A DNA stretch of 64,000 nt from Bacteroidales bacterium SW299 (GCA_019550975.1 SDWH01000005.1:1-64000), one strand, 5' to 3'; counted from the first letter of the stretch, positions 1 to 9,683 are shown. Numbers and translations are program-made. The notes: generated by a model from the letters alone, not told the origin.

Positions 1-136
1 ACAGGAGTGCCTGCTTCGGAATTCCGGGATCAACGTAAAAGCCTGAGGGATTCCTCAGCCTACATCCTTATTATTAGATTTTTTTATTTTGAGAGTTATT
101 ATTTAAAGCCGGCTGTTTGAACAGTTGATATAACAG
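1..136. other. Unassigned left edge
   Basis: No gene can be supported here. The only structure I see is a short hairpin at 43-58 (ctgagg, loop gatt, cctcag) with an AT-rich stretch after it, so this may be the 3' end or trailer of a gene lying to the left of the window. I found no tRNA-like cloverleaf. Confidence 0.4.
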
Positions 137-178
137 AAAAGTCGGCTGGATAGCTATTGAAAGTTCCGGCCGACTTTT
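137..178. terminator. Bidirectional terminator after waaA
   Basis: Perfect 10-bp arms (aaaagtcggc at 137-146, gccgactttt at 169-178) are extended inwards by four more pairs, one of them a G-T wobble, leaving a 14-nt loop. The run of A on one side and T on the other lets it work on both strands. It lies 25 bp beyond the waaA stop codon and is the likely end of the gltX-waaA transcript. Confidence 0.75.
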
Positions 179-202
179 GTTGAAAAAATATCGCGTCTGG
201 TC

Positions 203-1432
203 TTATTGCAATTTCTCACTGATCTTTTCCATTATCTTTTTCAGTGCGCCTGCATTTTCGCGCACGTAGGTGTAGGCTGATTTTCCGGTTTCTTTGAGAA
301 ACTCCTTGTTCGTTATCAGTCTGTCTGCAAGCTCCTTGAAATCTTCCTTGTCGTGGATTTCAAATCCCCCTTCACAGGCTAAAAGTCCCAGGGCTTCCCT
401 GAATTTTCTGTTGTTGGGGCCGAAAACAACGGGCATGCCATATACAGCCGCCTCCAGCACATTGTGTATGCCAACGCCGAATCCTCCTCCGATATAGGCG
501 ATTTCTCCGTACCGGTAGATGGAAGAAAGCAGTCCGAAACAATCGATTATGAGGCAGTCTGCTTCGGCGATTGTTTTTTCATCGGCCTGCGTGTATCTGA
601 CAACTTTGCGTGTTATTTTTTCTGTGATTGACTTCAAGTGGCTCTCGTCTATCACATGAGGTGCGATGATGAGCTTTAGTTCAGGATGCGAGTTGAAATA
701 GGGTATGAAGATGTTTTCGTCCGGTTCCCATGAGCTTCCGGCAATCAGCGTGAAAGCATCGCTCTTGAATTTTTCGACCAGAGGCAATTCTTTTGCCCGT
801 TTATAGATTTCGATTACGCGGTCGAAACGAGTGTCGCCAACGATGGTTGTATTGTTCACGCCGATTTTTTTGAGCAGTTCTACCGATATCCGGTTCTGGA
901 CAAACAGGTGGGTGAATGTATGCAGCACTTTGCTGTATTTTCTGCCATACCATTTGAAGAATATCTGATCTTCGCGGAAGATAGAAGAAACGCTGTATGT
1001 TGGAATGTGCCGGCGGTGAAGCTCGTTCAGATAATTAGTCCAGAACTCATACTTTATGAAAAAAGCCATATAAGGCTGTGCCAGTTCGATGAACCGTCTG
1101 GCATTGTGAGGCGTGTCAAGAGGGAGGTAGCAGGTGATGTCGGCCCCTTTGTAGTTCTTTCTCACTTCGTAGCCTGATGGAGAGAAGAAAGTCTGAAGAA
1201 CCTTATATTGCGGGTAGTTCCGCTTGATTTCTTCTATCAGCGGCCGTCCCTGCTCGAATTCTCCCAGCGAGGCCGCATGAAACCAAAGATACTTTTCCCC
1301 CTTTATGATATTTTTTTCCAGAATGGCGAAAGCTTCCTTTTCTCCTTTTTGCATCAAGGAAACTTTTTTGTTGAAGGGTGCAGCCATTCTGACTGCACCT
1401 GCATATATGTGTATAGCTAAATTATAAATCAT
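203..1432 (-). CDS. waaA: 3-deoxy-D-manno-octulosonic acid (Kdo) transferase
   Basis: Adds Kdo to lipid A precursor at the inner membrane, the first step of LPS core synthesis. The product is 409 residues, normal for WaaA/KdtA (GT30). The N-terminus is hydrophobic, followed by the family motif HAASLGEFEQG at residues 52-62, whose glutamate is catalytic in this family, and a C-terminal GT-B half with GGGFGVGIHNVLEA. An upstream in-frame ATG at 1516 lies inside gltX; I prefer the ATG at 1432 because it gives the usual WaaA N-terminus and falls 10 nt after the gltX stop. It is probably co-transcribed with gltX. Family assignment is firm; the number of Kdo residues added cannot be told from the sequence. 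Confidence 0.93.
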   Translation of the reverse strand: MIYNLAIHIYAGAVRMAAPFNKKVSLMQKGEKEAFAILEKNIIKGEKYLWFHAASLGEFEQGRPLIEEIKRNYPQYKVLQTFFSPSGYEVRKNYKGADITCYLPLDTPHNARRFIELAQPYMAFFIKYEFWTNYLNELHRRHIPTYSVSSIFREDQIFFKWYGRKYSKVLHTFTHLFVQNRISVELLKKIGVNNTTIVGDTRFDRVIEIYKRAKELPLVEKFKSDAFTLIAGSSWEPDENIFIPYFNSHPELKLIIAPHVIDESHLKSITEKITRKVVRYTQADEKTIAEADCLIIDCFGLLSSIYRYGEIAYIGGGFGVGIHNVLEAAVYGMPVVFGPNNRKFREALGLLACEGGFEIHDKEDFKELADRLITNKEFLKETGKSAYTYVRENAGALKKIMEKISEKLQ

Positions 1433-1442
1433 GTCGTCCGGA

Positions 1443-2960
1443 TTATTTGAGCACCTCAATGGCACGGCGCATGCGCTGTATCGTTTCTTCTTTGCCCAGT
1501 ACTGCTGAGATGTCAAACATGTGCGGTCCTTTTCCTTCTCCTACCAGCGTTAGCCGGAAAGCGTTCATGATATTTCCCAAGTGGTAGCCTTTGTCTTCAA
1601 TCCATTTCATGACCACTTCTTCCTGATGGGCCAGCGAGAAATCGTCAAGTGATTCGAGCAGGTCTGCCAGTTCGGTCATTCTTTCGGCAGAATCCTCTTT
1701 CCAGCGTTTCTTTACTGTCTTTTCATCATAGGCTGCAGGTGCTACGAAAAAGAACTTGCATGTGTCCCAAAGCTCGTTGATGAAGCTTACCCGTCCTTTC
1801 ATCAGTCCGACAACTGTCACCACCTTGTCCATCGGCGCATGAATGCCGTGTTCTTCGAGAACAGGTGCGAACATGGATGCAACTTCCTCGTTGCTTTTCA
1901 TCAGGATATATTCGTGGTTGAACCATTTGGCCTTTTCATAGTCGAAGCGCGCTCCGGCCTTGCTGCACCGGTGCAGGTCGAATTGTTTCACCAGCTCGTC
2001 CATCGACATGATTTCCTGGTCGTTTCCCGGATTCCATCCCAGAAGTGCGAGGAAGTTGATGACAGCTTCCGGCAGGTAGCCCGATTCGCGGTATCCTGAA
2101 GAAACCTCTCCGGTTTTCGGGTCGTGCCATTCGAGCGGGAATACCGGGAATCCCAGCCGGTCGCCGTCGCGTTTGCTCAGTTTCCCGTTTCCTTCGGGCT
2201 TCAGCAGCAGCGGAAGATGGGCGAACCGGGGCATAGTGTCTTCCCATCCGAACGCACGGTATAGCAATACGTGCAGCGGTGCCGACGGAAGCCATTCTTC
2301 TCCGCGTATGACGTGTGAAATCTCCATCAGGTGGTCGTCTACGATATTTGCCAGATGATAGGTCGGCAGTTCGTCGGCTGATTTGTAGAGCACCTTGTCG
2401 TCCAGGATTGACGAATTGATGACCACGTCGCCGCGGATGATGTCGTTTACATGAACTTCTTCGTCCGGTTCGATCTTGAAGCGCACGACGTATTGTTTGC
2501 CTTCGGCTATCAGCCGGTTCACTTCATCTTCTGGCAGCGTGAGCGAGTTGCGCATGGCGTTGCGCGTAGAAGCGTCGTACTGGAAGTTCGGGATTTCCTT
2601 CCGTTTGGCTTCCAGCTCTTCCGGCGTGTCGAAAGCAATGTAGGCTTTTCCGTTGTCGAGCAAGACCTTCACATATTTCTTGTAGATCTCGCGTCGTTCC
2701 GACTGACGGTAAGGGCCGCAGTTTCCTCCAAAGCTGACGCCTTCGTCAAATTCGATTCCCAGCCATTTGAATGATTCAAGTATATATTCTTCCGCTCCCG
2801 GAACGAAGCGGTTTGAATCGGTATCTTCTATGCGGAAAACCAGATCTCCGCCATGTTGTCTTGCAAACAAATAGTTATACAGAGCGGTGCGTACACCGCC
2901 GATGTGCAGTGCGCCAGTCGGACTGGGCGCAAAACGGACTCTTACTCTTCTTTCTGACAT
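1443..2960 (-). CDS. gltX: Glutamyl-tRNA synthetase
   Basis: Charges tRNA-Glu with glutamate in the cytoplasm. The 505-residue protein has the class I signatures: the HIGH-type motif (HIGG at residues 19-22 within [12 protein letters not shown]) and the KMSKS-type motif KLSKR at 260-264. The C-terminal anticodon-binding half is complete. It is the first gene of a minus-strand pair with waaA and is divergent from the 7TM-HD gene, with an 83-bp gap that holds a candidate -7 box at 2986-2993. Whether the enzyme is discriminating or not cannot be decided by eye. Confidence 0.96.
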   Translation of the reverse strand: MSERRVRVRFAPSPTGALHIGGVRTALYNYLFARQHGGDLVFRIEDTDSNRFVPGAEEYILESFKWLGIEFDEGVSFGGNCGPYRQSERREIYKKYVKVLLDNGKAYIAFDTPEELEAKRKEIPNFQYDASTRNAMRNSLTLPEDEVNRLIAEGKQYVVRFKIEPDEEVHVNDIIRGDVVINSSILDDKVLYKSADELPTYHLANIVDDHLMEISHVIRGEEWLPSAPLHVLLYRAFGWEDTMPRFAHLPLLLKPEGNGKLSKRDGDRLGFPVFPLEWHDPKTGEVSSGYRESGYLPEAVINFLALLGWNPGNDQEIMSMDELVKQFDLHRCSKAGARFDYEKAKWFNHEYILMKSNEEVASMFAPVLEEHGIHAPMDKVVTVVGLMKGRVSFINELWDTCKFFFVAPAAYDEKTVKKRWKEDSAERMTELADLLESLDDFSLAHQEEVVMKWIEDKGYHLGNIMNAFRLTLVGEGKGPHMFDISAVLGKEETIQRMRRAIEVLK

Positions 2961-2985
2961 AATGGACTTTTCTAAAAATACATCG

Positions 2986-2993
2986 CAAAAATA
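2986..2993 (-). promoter_or_regulatory. Candidate -7 box for gltX
   Basis: On the minus strand this reads TATTTTTG, matching the Bacteroides -7 consensus TAnnTTTG, 25 bp from the gltX start. I found no good TTTG -33 box at the expected spacing, so this is only a candidate. Confidence 0.35.
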
Positions 2994-3043
2994 ATCTAAA
3001 TTTCCCGTTTTTTTCCTTATTTTGCGGTAAAATATCCTTGCCG

Positions 3044-5101
3044 ATGAAAACTTTATCGTCAGAAAAAAACTTCTCTTACCGGGAGTTTCTTTATAAATGT
3101 GTCATATTTGCTGTCACATTGTCGGTTATCGTTTACTTTTTGCCGCGTGAAGGCAAATTCAATTATCAATTTGACATCAACAAGCCATGGAAGTATGGCT
3201 TGCTTCAGGCGTCGTTCGATTTCCCGATATATAAGCCTGATACTGAGATGCAGAAGGAGCAGGACAGTATCATGAAGCGGTATGTCCCTTATTTCCAGCT
3301 GGACAAGAGCGTTGGCGAGTCGATGATTGCCAAGTTCAGAAAGGATTATGCCGAGAATCTGAAGGCAATCATTCCCCATCCGGCTTATGAGCGGCATATT
3401 GAAAATGCGCTGAAGAACATTTATTCGGCGGGGGTCATCGCTTCGAACGACCTGGCGCTGCTGGACAGGGATTCGGTTGCAAAGATACAGGTGATAGACC
3501 GAAACATGTCGAAGCAGGAGGCGGTGTCGGACGTGTTTACTTTCAAACAGGCTTATGAAAAGCTGATCGGGGCAGATACGGTGCGTTACCGGAAATCGCT
3601 TTTGCAGAAATGCAATCTGAACGATTATATCACGCCCAATCTCACGTATGACGCCGAACGGTCTGAAACGGCGAAGCAGGAGCTGTTCCGCGAGCTTTCG
3701 TGGGCAAACGGATTCGTCATGAACGGCCAGAAAATCATTGACCGCGGCGAGATTGTGGATGAAAACACCTACAACATCCTTAAGTCGCTTGAGAAAGAGT
3801 GGGACAAAAGAAGCGAAACCGTCACAGAAAAGCGGCTGACGCTGCTGGGGCAGCTGCTGTTTGTCGCCATACTTGTGGGATGCTTCATGACATACCTGGA
3901 ACTGTTCCGCCACGATTATTACAGCAAGCACCGGTGTCTTGCACTGCTGTTCATCATCATTACGGTTTTTCCGGTCATCACTTCCTTGATGATGGAACAG
4001 TCGTTGCTGAGCATCTATGTCGTTCCGTTTGCCATGATTCCGATGATTATCCGTATATTTCTGGATTCGAGGACGGCGTTTATGGCGCATGTGATTACGG
4101 TTCTCTTATGCTCTGTCTGCCTGCGCTCGCCCCATGAGTTTATCTTGTTGCAGACGCTGGCCGGCATGGTGGGAATATACAGCCTGCGCGAGCTTTCGCA
4201 GCGTTCCCAGCTGCTGCGCAGTGCGGTTCTGGTTGCCTTTTCGTATGCGGTGATGTATCTGGCTCTTGATCTGATCCATGTCAGCGAATGGGAGCAGCTG
4301 AACACGCGCATGTATGTCAATTTCTTGCTCAACGGCGCGCTGCTGCTGTTCACCTACCCGCTGCTGTTCATCCTGGAGAAACTTTTCGGATTCACTTCGA
4401 ATGTAACGTTGGTAGAGCTTTCAAACATAAACAACAAGCTGATGAGGGAGATGTCGGAGGTTGCTCCCGGAACTTTCCAGCATTCGTTGCAGTTGGCCAA
4501 TCTCACGGCAGCGGCAGCTAACCGTATCGGAGCCGACAGCCAGCTGGTGCGTACGGGAGCCATGTATCATGACATCGGGAAAATGCTGAACCCCGTCTTC
4601 TTTACGGAAAACCAGTCGGGAGTGAACCCCCACGACCAGCTGAGCTACAAGCAGAGCGCGCAGATCGTGATTAACCATGTGACAGACGGCATGAAGCTGG
4701 CAGACAAGAACAATCTGCCTCAGGTGATAAAGGATTTCATACGGACGCACCACGGGAAAGGGCTGACGAAATATTTCTACATTTCTTATAAGAACGAACA
4801 TCCGGATGAGGATGTGGACATGTCGGTGTTCCGCTATCCCGGACCGAATCCCTTTACCAAGGAGCAGGCCATATTGATGATGGCTGATTCGGTGGAAGCG
4901 GCTTCAAGAAGCCTGCCTTCGTACACCGAAGACAGCATATCCTCGCTGGTCGACAAAATTGTAGATGCCCAGGTGCAGGAGGGCTACTTCAAGGACTGCC
5001 CGATAACGTTCAGGGATATTGAAACGGTGAAGACGGTGTTCAAGGAAAAGCTGAAGACAATGTATCATACGCGCATCCAATATCCGGAACTGAAGAAATA
5101 G
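3044..5101 (+). CDS. 7TM-HD family membrane phosphodiesterase (PgpH-like)
   Basis: 685 residues: an N-terminal membrane segment (about 15-35), a long extracytoplasmic region to about 260, a seven-helix membrane domain (about 265-455), and a C-terminal HD domain. The metal-binding HDIG motif begins at H509-D510. In Firmicutes the same architecture (PgpH/YqfF) hydrolyses cyclic di-AMP; that role here is inference from the family. A TTG at 3038 extends the frame by two codons, but ATG at 3044 gives the natural start MKTLSSEKN. It stands alone on the plus strand, divergent from gltX, with the AraC gene 56 bp downstream. Confidence 0.85.
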   Translation: MKTLSSEKNFSYREFLYKCVIFAVTLSVIVYFLPREGKFNYQFDINKPWKYGLLQASFDFPIYKPDTEMQKEQDSIMKRYVPYFQLDKSVGESMIAKFRKDYAENLKAIIPHPAYERHIENALKNIYSAGVIASNDLALLDRDSVAKIQVIDRNMSKQEAVSDVFTFKQAYEKLIGADTVRYRKSLLQKCNLNDYITPNLTYDAERSETAKQELFRELSWANGFVMNGQKIIDRGEIVDENTYNILKSLEKEWDKRSETVTEKRLTLLGQLLFVAILVGCFMTYLELFRHDYYSKHRCLALLFIIITVFPVITSLMMEQSLLSIYVVPFAMIPMIIRIFLDSRTAFMAHVITVLLCSVCLRSPHEFILLQTLAGMVGIYSLRELSQRSQLLRSAVLVAFSYAVMYLALDLIHVSEWEQLNTRMYVNFLLNGALLLFTYPLLFILEKLFGFTSNVTLVELSNINNKLMREMSEVAPGTFQHSLQLANLTAAAANRIGADSQLVRTGAMYHDIGKMLNPVFFTENQSGVNPHDQLSYKQSAQIVINHVTDGMKLADKNNLPQVIKDFIRTHHGKGLTKYFYISYKNEHPDEDVDMSVFRYPGPNPFTKEQAILMMADSVEAASRSLPSYTEDSISSLVDKIVDAQVQEGYFKDCPITFRDIETVKTVFKEKLKTMYHTRIQYPELKK

Positions 5102-5157
5102 GCCGGTCTGCAAGACCCGTATTCCCGCCTCTTCGGGTATTGAAGGCAAGAATCGAA

Positions 5158-6021
5158 ATGCAAAAGAATATGCCGCAACAGCTTCCACAGCACAAAGCTT
5201 TTATGCTTTCGGATTTTGGAGTGCGTCTTCGCAGAATCGCTCCTCCGCAGACCGGCAGCGGACCTGTGGCTTATGCCCATCAGGACGACTATTATATTGT
5301 CGGTCTGGTGGAAAAAGGGACGGGGCGCGGCATCATAGATTTCAAGGAATGCAGCTTTGCCCAAGGCGAAGTGTTTCTCATACAGCCGGGGCAAGTGCAC
5401 CGTTTCATCGGTTCGGAAGATGCAGAAGGATGGATGCTTTTTGCTGACAGCAGCTTTGTCGGAAGCGAGGAAAAGAATATATTCGACAATTTCCTTCTGT
5501 TCGCTCCGGCGGTGAAGATTGACGGGAGGCGGATGGGCGAACTGAAACAGCTTGCAGGCATCCTTGCGGGCAGAGTGGACTGCATCACGGGTGAGCAGGC
5601 CAAAGCAACGGCAAGGCGGCTGGCGGAAACTTTTATCGGCATTGTGGCAGAAGCCGTGCAGGAGGCCGGTTTGAATCGGGCGAGGCATAGCCGCAGGCAT
5701 GTTGAAATCGTCTTGTCGTTCCGCAGCCTGCTTGCCGGACACCTTGCCGCAAACCGCTATCCCTCGTATTATGCCTCGATGCTGAACATTTCGCCTGTAT
5801 ATCTGAATGAGGTGGTGAAAGAAGTCACGGGGATGAGTGCCAGCTCATATATCCGCAATGAAATGGTATTGCAGGCCAAACGGATGCTTGTCTACACCGG
5901 CCTTTCTGTCAAGGAAATATCCAACCGCCTCGGCATCGAAGACTGTGCCTATTTTTCCCGCCTGTTCACACGGACAACCGGCCTGCCTCCAAGCCTCTTC
6001 AGGCAAAAGAACCTTGAATAG
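5158..6021 (+). CDS. AraC-family transcriptional regulator
   Basis: 287 residues. The N-terminal half is a cupin-like sensor domain (GTGRGIIDFKECSFAQGEV and GQVHRFIG are typical of the AraC arm). The C-terminal ~100 residues hold the two helix-turn-helix units, ending in the usual IEDCAYFSRLFTRTTGLPPSLFR signature (quoted in part: YFSRLFTRTTGLPP). The frame opens earlier at a TTG (5140), but ATG at 5158 is the first methionine; ATG at 5170 is also possible. Its stop is 75 bp before the ferredoxin-membrane protein gene on the same strand, which makes that gene its most likely target. The effector is unknown. Confidence 0.85.
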   Translation: MQKNMPQQLPQHKAFMLSDFGVRLRRIAPPQTGSGPVAYAHQDDYYIVGLVEKGTGRGIIDFKECSFAQGEVFLIQPGQVHRFIGSEDAEGWMLFADSSFVGSEEKNIFDNFLLFAPAVKIDGRRMGELKQLAGILAGRVDCITGEQAKATARRLAETFIGIVAEAVQEAGLNRARHSRRHVEIVLSFRSLLAGHLAANRYPSYYASMLNISPVYLNEVVKEVTGMSASSYIRNEMVLQAKRMLVYTGLSVKEISNRLGIEDCAYFSRLFTRTTGLPPSLFRQKNLE

Positions 6022-6069
6022 TCCAAGTGCTTCCTCGCTCTGTCTATCTTCCTTTTGCGCTGGTCTGCC

Positions 6070-6096
6070 TAATTTTGCAGCAAAAAAGGAGGTGAG
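6070..6096 (+). promoter_or_regulatory. Near-perfect Shine-Dalgarno and -7 box before ferredoxin gene
   Basis: The sequence aaggaggtga at 6086-6095 is fully complementary to the 16S rRNA 3' end core, four bases from AGGAGG to the ATG at 6097. Bacteroidales genes seldom carry such a site. A TAATTTTG at 6070-6077 matches the -7 consensus but has no well-spaced TTTG box upstream. Confidence 0.55.
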
Positions 6097-6729
6097 ATGA
6101 AAAGAACGGAAACAAAGTATGTCGCGATGGATCCATGCCGCTGTGTGGCATGCTGGAAGTGTGTGGATCAATGTCCGCGGAATGTGATCGGCAAGGCCGG
6201 CTTTTTATGGCACAGGCATGTGGCATTTGAAAATGCGGATGGCTGTATCGGTTGCGGCAAATGTGTGAAGACCTGTCCTAACGGTGTGTTTTTCAGGCCG
6301 GATGAAGCGGATCCTGTCCGTCGGGAGAGCAGGAGCGTGTTGTTCCGTATGGAGCGGTTGCAGCCATTGGCTTTTCTGGCATCAGCCGTAACCAGTATCG
6401 GGCTGCATGTTGCCGGACATGGAGCCGGGCATGAGTTGTGGCACAATTGGGGAGTGGCGCATGTGCTGGCCAGCCTTCTTTGGCTTTTGTCTGCGGGGAT
6501 TCATCTCAGGCGGCACGGGGACTGGTATAAAAAGCTTGTTTTACGGGGCATCGCTAAAAAAGAGTGGGCAACTCTTGTCTTGTCGGCTGTTTTTCCGGCG
6601 GTGACGGTTACGGGCGTCGTACTTTTATGCTGTGTCGACGGACCGGATTCTGCTGCTGGCTTGTGGCACTATCAGCTCGGCATCCTGTTGCTGCTTTTTT
6701 CTTTGTTTCATGCTTTCCGCCGGAGATAG
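6097..6729 (+). CDS. Two-[4Fe-4S] ferredoxin fused to a membrane domain (DUF4405-like)
   Basis: 210 residues. The N-terminus has two full CxxCxxCxxxCP cluster motifs (C16-C26 and C50-C60), so it should bind two [4Fe-4S] clusters. From about residue 88 there are three to four hydrophobic helices containing several histidines (GLHVAGHGAGHELWHNWG region) that resemble DUF4405-type b-heme membrane domains. The arrangement suggests transfer of electrons between a soluble donor and a membrane heme or quinone, which is inference. It follows an AraC regulator gene by 75 bp and has an unusually strong Shine-Dalgarno site. Confidence 0.75.
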   Translation: MKRTETKYVAMDPCRCVACWKCVDQCPRNVIGKAGFLWHRHVAFENADGCIGCGKCVKTCPNGVFFRPDEADPVRRESRSVLFRMERLQPLAFLASAVTSIGLHVAGHGAGHELWHNWGVAHVLASLLWLLSAGIHLRRHGDWYKKLVLRGIAKKEWATLVLSAVFPAVTVTGVVLLCCVDGPDSAAGLWHYQLGILLLLFSLFHAFRRR

Positions 6730-6840
6730 CGGGAGTGCATTTCTTTGCAGAGAGGCATCAGCTTGTCGGTGCGGTGTCTGAATGAATGTGTCCGGATGTC
6801 TTAAGAATGCCGGAAGAATTCGTCAGAAACTGTATTCCAC

Positions 6841-6917
6841 ATCGTGGAATGTAGAAACGACACTGTGGAATGTGCAAACCACGGTGTAGAATATAGAAAC
6901 CGAAGTGTGGAATAAAG
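6841..6917. repeat. 21-bp degenerate tandem repeat, 3.7 copies
   Basis: Units at 6841-6861, 6862-6882, 6883-6903 and a partial unit at 6904-6917. Each shares a core like gtggaatgtagaaac followed by a variable tail. Just before it, attccac-atc-gtggaat (6834-6850) is a small palindrome made from the same core. Translated, the repeat gives a seven-residue period. Confidence 0.8.
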
Positions 6918-7010
6918 TTTTTTGCCGGTATCAGACTTCTTTGTCAGGGATTTCCGGCTTTGGCGCAGTGCTTCGCGGCTTATTCTTTCGCGCACTTATA
7001 GATGAAAAGA

Positions 7011-7057
7011 GTGGGGCCGCCTTGAAAAGATTGCAGTCCTTTCATGAGCGGCCTCAC
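7011..7057. terminator. Bidirectional terminator between ferredoxin and MFS genes
   Basis: Arms gtggggccgc (7011-7020) and gcggcctcac (7048-7057) pair over 10 bp with one G-T wobble and can extend outwards into A- and T-rich flanks (loop 27 nt). Its place between convergent genes fits a shared terminator. Confidence 0.6.
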
Positions 7058-7093
7058 TTTGCTGTTTGTCGGTGAGCTTTTAGGAACGTAGCC

Positions 7094-8560
7094 TTACAGC
7101 TTGACCAGCTTGTATTTCGGTACAAACGCTTTCATTACGCACCACGCCAGCAGATAGGCTACGGCGCAGATGCAGAAAATGATGAAGTAGCCTGCCTCTT
7201 TGCCTTCAAATCCCATGAATGTCAGATGCGTCTTTGCCGCATAGTCAAACAGCATCCCCGATCCCATGTTGATGAGAAACGAACTGACTCCGCCCGCCAT
7301 GCCGTTGATTCCGGTAATGGTGGCCATGGCATTTTTAGGGAACATGTCGCTTCCCACCGAATAGAGGTTGGCCGACCATGACTGGTGTGCAGCTCCGGCT
7401 ATGCCGATGATGATGATCGGGAACCAGCAGGAGATGCTTCCGAGGGGCTGTGCAAAGAGTGCGAGCACCGGGAACACTGCAAAAATCAGCATGGCCTGCA
7501 TACGTGCCGCATACGGGTTTTTCCCCGTCCTGTTGATGATGATGCTCGGAAGTTTCCCTCCGAAGATTGAAAGCATGGTGATGGCGTAGAGTACAAATAT
7601 GAGCATTTGTGCCATGCTGCTGTCCGACGAGTAGCCGTATACGTCGGAAATGTAGGCGGGAGTCCAGAAGAGGAAGAACCACCATACTCCGTCGGTCATG
7701 AATTTTCCCAGGGTTATGGCCCATGTCTGCCGGTAGGTGAAGCATTTCCATAGCGACAGTTTCGGTCCGTTTTCGCCGGTCTGCGGCGATTCTTGTGCCG
7801 GTTCGCTGTCTTTGTCCTGCTGTATGTATGCCAGTTCGGCAGCATTCACGTGCGGATTGTTTTCGGGCTTCTTGTATACGAACACCCAAAGCCCCATCCA
7901 GATGAATCCCAGTCCTCCGATTATGACGAATGCCATTTCCCAGCCGTTGCCGACACCGATTCCCTGGAAGTAGCTGGCCAGCGTGGGGATGCTGACAGGA
8001 GCTATCAAGGCTCCCACCACGGCTCCTGCATTGAATATTGCTGTCGGGAACGCCCGGTCTTTCTTTGGAAAGTATTCTGCCGTAACCTTGACCGCAGACG
8101 GAAAGTTGCCCGCTTCTCCTATGGCCAGTATGATGCGTGCTGCTATGAAATAATACACGCTGGTGATTGCTATGGTCGATGCGATCCCTCCCGAAGCGGC
8201 GATCATGCCTGTCACGTCGCTTATGCCGAGTGACATTTCGGTAGCCCATCCGCACAGGGCGTGCAGGCATGCGCCCACAGACCAGATGGCGATGGCCCAT
8301 AAATATCCTTTCCGGCTTCCCAGCCAGTCGATGAAACGTCCGGCAAAGAGGTTGGCGATGGCATAGACCAGGGAAAATACGGCCGCTATTGTTCCGTAGT
8401 TTGTGTCAGTCCAGTGAAATTCGGGTGCGATAAAGTCTTTCCAGGTGAGAGAAAGTACTTGTCTGTCAAGGTAATTGACTGTTGTTGCAAAAAAGAGCAT
8501 GAAACAGATTATCCATCTGTAGTTCGTCTTTTTCCCGTCTGTTCTTTCGAGTGCATTCAT
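7094..8560 (-). CDS. ExuT-like hexuronate MFS transporter
   Basis: 488 residues with about twelve membrane helices. The N-terminal stretch VNYLDRQVLSLTWKDF, the GEAGNFPSAVK segment and the SADMFPKNAMATITG-type loop near the C-terminus (SVGSDMFPKNAMATITGING in part) are characteristic of the anion:cation symporter group that includes ExuT. It most likely imports glucuronate or galacturonate by proton symport. Earlier in-frame ATGs exist, but ATG at 8560 gives MNALERTDGKK and the expected N-terminus. It lies downstream of kduI, separated by a pair of competing hairpins (8652-8694), so it may be the conditional last gene of the EIIC-kduI-exuT unit. Confidence 0.82.
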   Translation of the reverse strand: MNALERTDGKKTNYRWIICFMLFFATTVNYLDRQVLSLTWKDFIAPEFHWTDTNYGTIAAVFSLVYAIANLFAGRFIDWLGSRKGYLWAIAIWSVGACLHALCGWATEMSLGISDVTGMIAASGGIASTIAITSVYYFIAARIILAIGEAGNFPSAVKVTAEYFPKKDRAFPTAIFNAGAVVGALIAPVSIPTLASYFQGIGVGNGWEMAFVIIGGLGFIWMGLWVFVYKKPENNPHVNAAELAYIQQDKDSEPAQESPQTGENGPKLSLWKCFTYRQTWAITLGKFMTDGVWWFFLFWTPAYISDVYGYSSDSSMAQMLIFVLYAITMLSIFGGKLPSIIINRTGKNPYAARMQAMLIFAVFPVLALFAQPLGSISCWFPIIIIGIAGAAHQSWSANLYSVGSDMFPKNAMATITGINGMAGGVSSFLINMGSGMLFDYAAKTHLTFMGFEGKEAGYFIIFCICAVAYLLAWCVMKAFVPKYKLVKL

Positions 8561-8651
8561 GATAAAAGATATTGGTTGTGTATTCTTCTGTTCCAGATTG
8601 CGTCTGGTCGGCAAAGGGTGTCCGGACATGCAGGTTTGGATGGGGCATTCA

Positions 8652-8694
8652 AAAAAGAGAATCTCTGAAGATTCTCCTCAAAGATTCTCTTTTT
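8652..8694 (-). terminator. Attenuator-like competing hairpins between kduI and exuT
   Basis: Two nested alternatives share one arm. The outer stem pairs 8652-8664 with 8682-8694 (13 bp, perfect). The tight stem pairs 8657-8664 with 8669-8676 (8 bp, 4-nt loop). Read on the minus strand, the tight stem is followed by six T, a classical terminator; the extra upstream copy of gagaatct could compete for the same arm. This may be a plain terminator with a duplicated arm. Confidence 0.65.
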
Positions 8695-8732
8695 GTTTAT
8701 GCAAGTATCCTTCCGTTACCTGCATGGCTGCA

Positions 8733-9653
8733 TTATCTCATTTCTGTGTAAGGGATCTTGTCCATGTCATTGTAGTCCAGGTTCTCTCCGGCCATACCCC
8801 AGATAAACATGTAGTTGCTTGTTCCGGCTGCTGCGTGGATTGACCATTCCGGCGACATGATAGCCTGTTCGTTGGCCATCCATACCAGGCGTTCTTCCTG
8901 GGGCTGTCCCATCAGGTGGCAGATCATGTTTCCTGCGGGCACGTTGAAGTAGAAGTATGCTTCGATGCGGCGGCTGTGAGTGTGAGCCGGCATGGTGTTC
9001 CATACGCTTCCCGGCTTCAGTTCGGTCAGTCCCATTTGCAGTTGGCACGGGCCTTCTTCAAGCACGTTGTTTACAATCAGCTGGTTGATTACGCGGTCGT
9101 TGCTTTCTTCCATTTTTCCTGCAGGGAAAGAGTTGGCCTTCAGCGAGCCTTTGCGTCCGTCGATGGTGATCAGCTGAGTCTTGTAGGCTTTATGCGCAAG
9201 TGCAGAGTTGATGTAGAATTTTGCAGGCTTGCTGGCATCCTTGCTTTTGAATGTAACTTTCTGGTTGCCGCGTCCTACATACAGGGCTTCCTTGAATCCC
9301 AGCTGGTATTCTTTGCCGTCTACGGTAACGATGCCTTCGCCGCCGACGTTGATTACGCCCAGCTCGCGGTTATATAAGAAATAAGGAGCTTTCAGTGCGT
9401 CGAATGTATCGAGCGACAGCTCTTTTGTTGCCGGAACAGCTCCTCCGAAGATGAAGCGGTCGTACATGGAATAAGTCAGGTTGATCTGGTCGGCAACCAT
9501 CACTTTTTCCATCAGGAAGCTGCTGCGCAGTCTTTGAGTATCATACGTTTTTACATCAAGCGGATGACATGCGGTCTGCATGCGTACATTAACTTGAGCG
9601 TTTGCTGCAAGAGCGGCTACGCCCAGCATCATTGCGATTGCAAATTTTTTCAT
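8733..9653 (-). CDS. kduI: 5-keto-4-deoxyuronate isomerase with signal peptide
   Basis: Interconverts 5-keto-4-deoxyuronate and 2,5-diketo-3-deoxygluconate, the step after lyase attack on pectin or glycosaminoglycans. 306 residues against 278 in E. coli. The zinc ligands are visible as H224, H226, E231 and H273; each is shifted by exactly 28 from the E. coli residues as I remember them (196, 198, 203, 245), so the whole catalytic body is intact and the extra length is N-terminal. That extension is a signal peptide: KK, a hydrophobic run, then a cleavable ANA-Q at residue 19/20. The enzyme would therefore act in the periplasm, unlike the cytoplasmic E. coli enzyme. It follows the EIIC gene by 30 bp. 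Confidence 0.93.
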   Translation of the reverse strand: MKKFAIAMMLGVAALAANAQVNVRMQTACHPLDVKTYDTQRLRSSFLMEKVMVADQINLTYSMYDRFIFGGAVPATKELSLDTFDALKAPYFLYNRELGVINVGGEGIVTVDGKEYQLGFKEALYVGRGNQKVTFKSKDASKPAKFYINSALAHKAYKTQLITIDGRKGSLKANSFPAGKMEESNDRVINQLIVNNVLEEGPCQLQMGLTELKPGSVWNTMPAHTHSRRIEAYFYFNVPAGNMICHLMGQPQEERLVWMANEQAIMSPEWSIHAAAGTSNYMFIWGMAGENLDYNDMDKIPYTEMR

Positions 9654-9683
9654 AAGCTTTTTATTGTTATTGTTGGTTAGTTT

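Larger units (their letters stand above)
6730..7093. other. Convergent intergenic region with tandem repeat and terminator
   Basis: 364 bp between the ferredoxin gene and the MFS gene. It holds a 21-bp degenerate tandem repeat (6841-6917) and a terminator-like hairpin (7011-7057), both listed separately. A minus-strand open frame runs through it but only mirrors the repeat, so I do not call a gene. Confidence 0.6.

Noticed and set aside
1..136. Possible tRNA end at the left edge
   Set aside because: No acceptor stem, T-loop or CCA-like end can be aligned.
6801..6995. Minus-strand open frame with a seven-residue repeat
   Set aside because: It follows the 21-bp DNA repeat exactly and has no signal, domain or start context; a by-product of the repeat.
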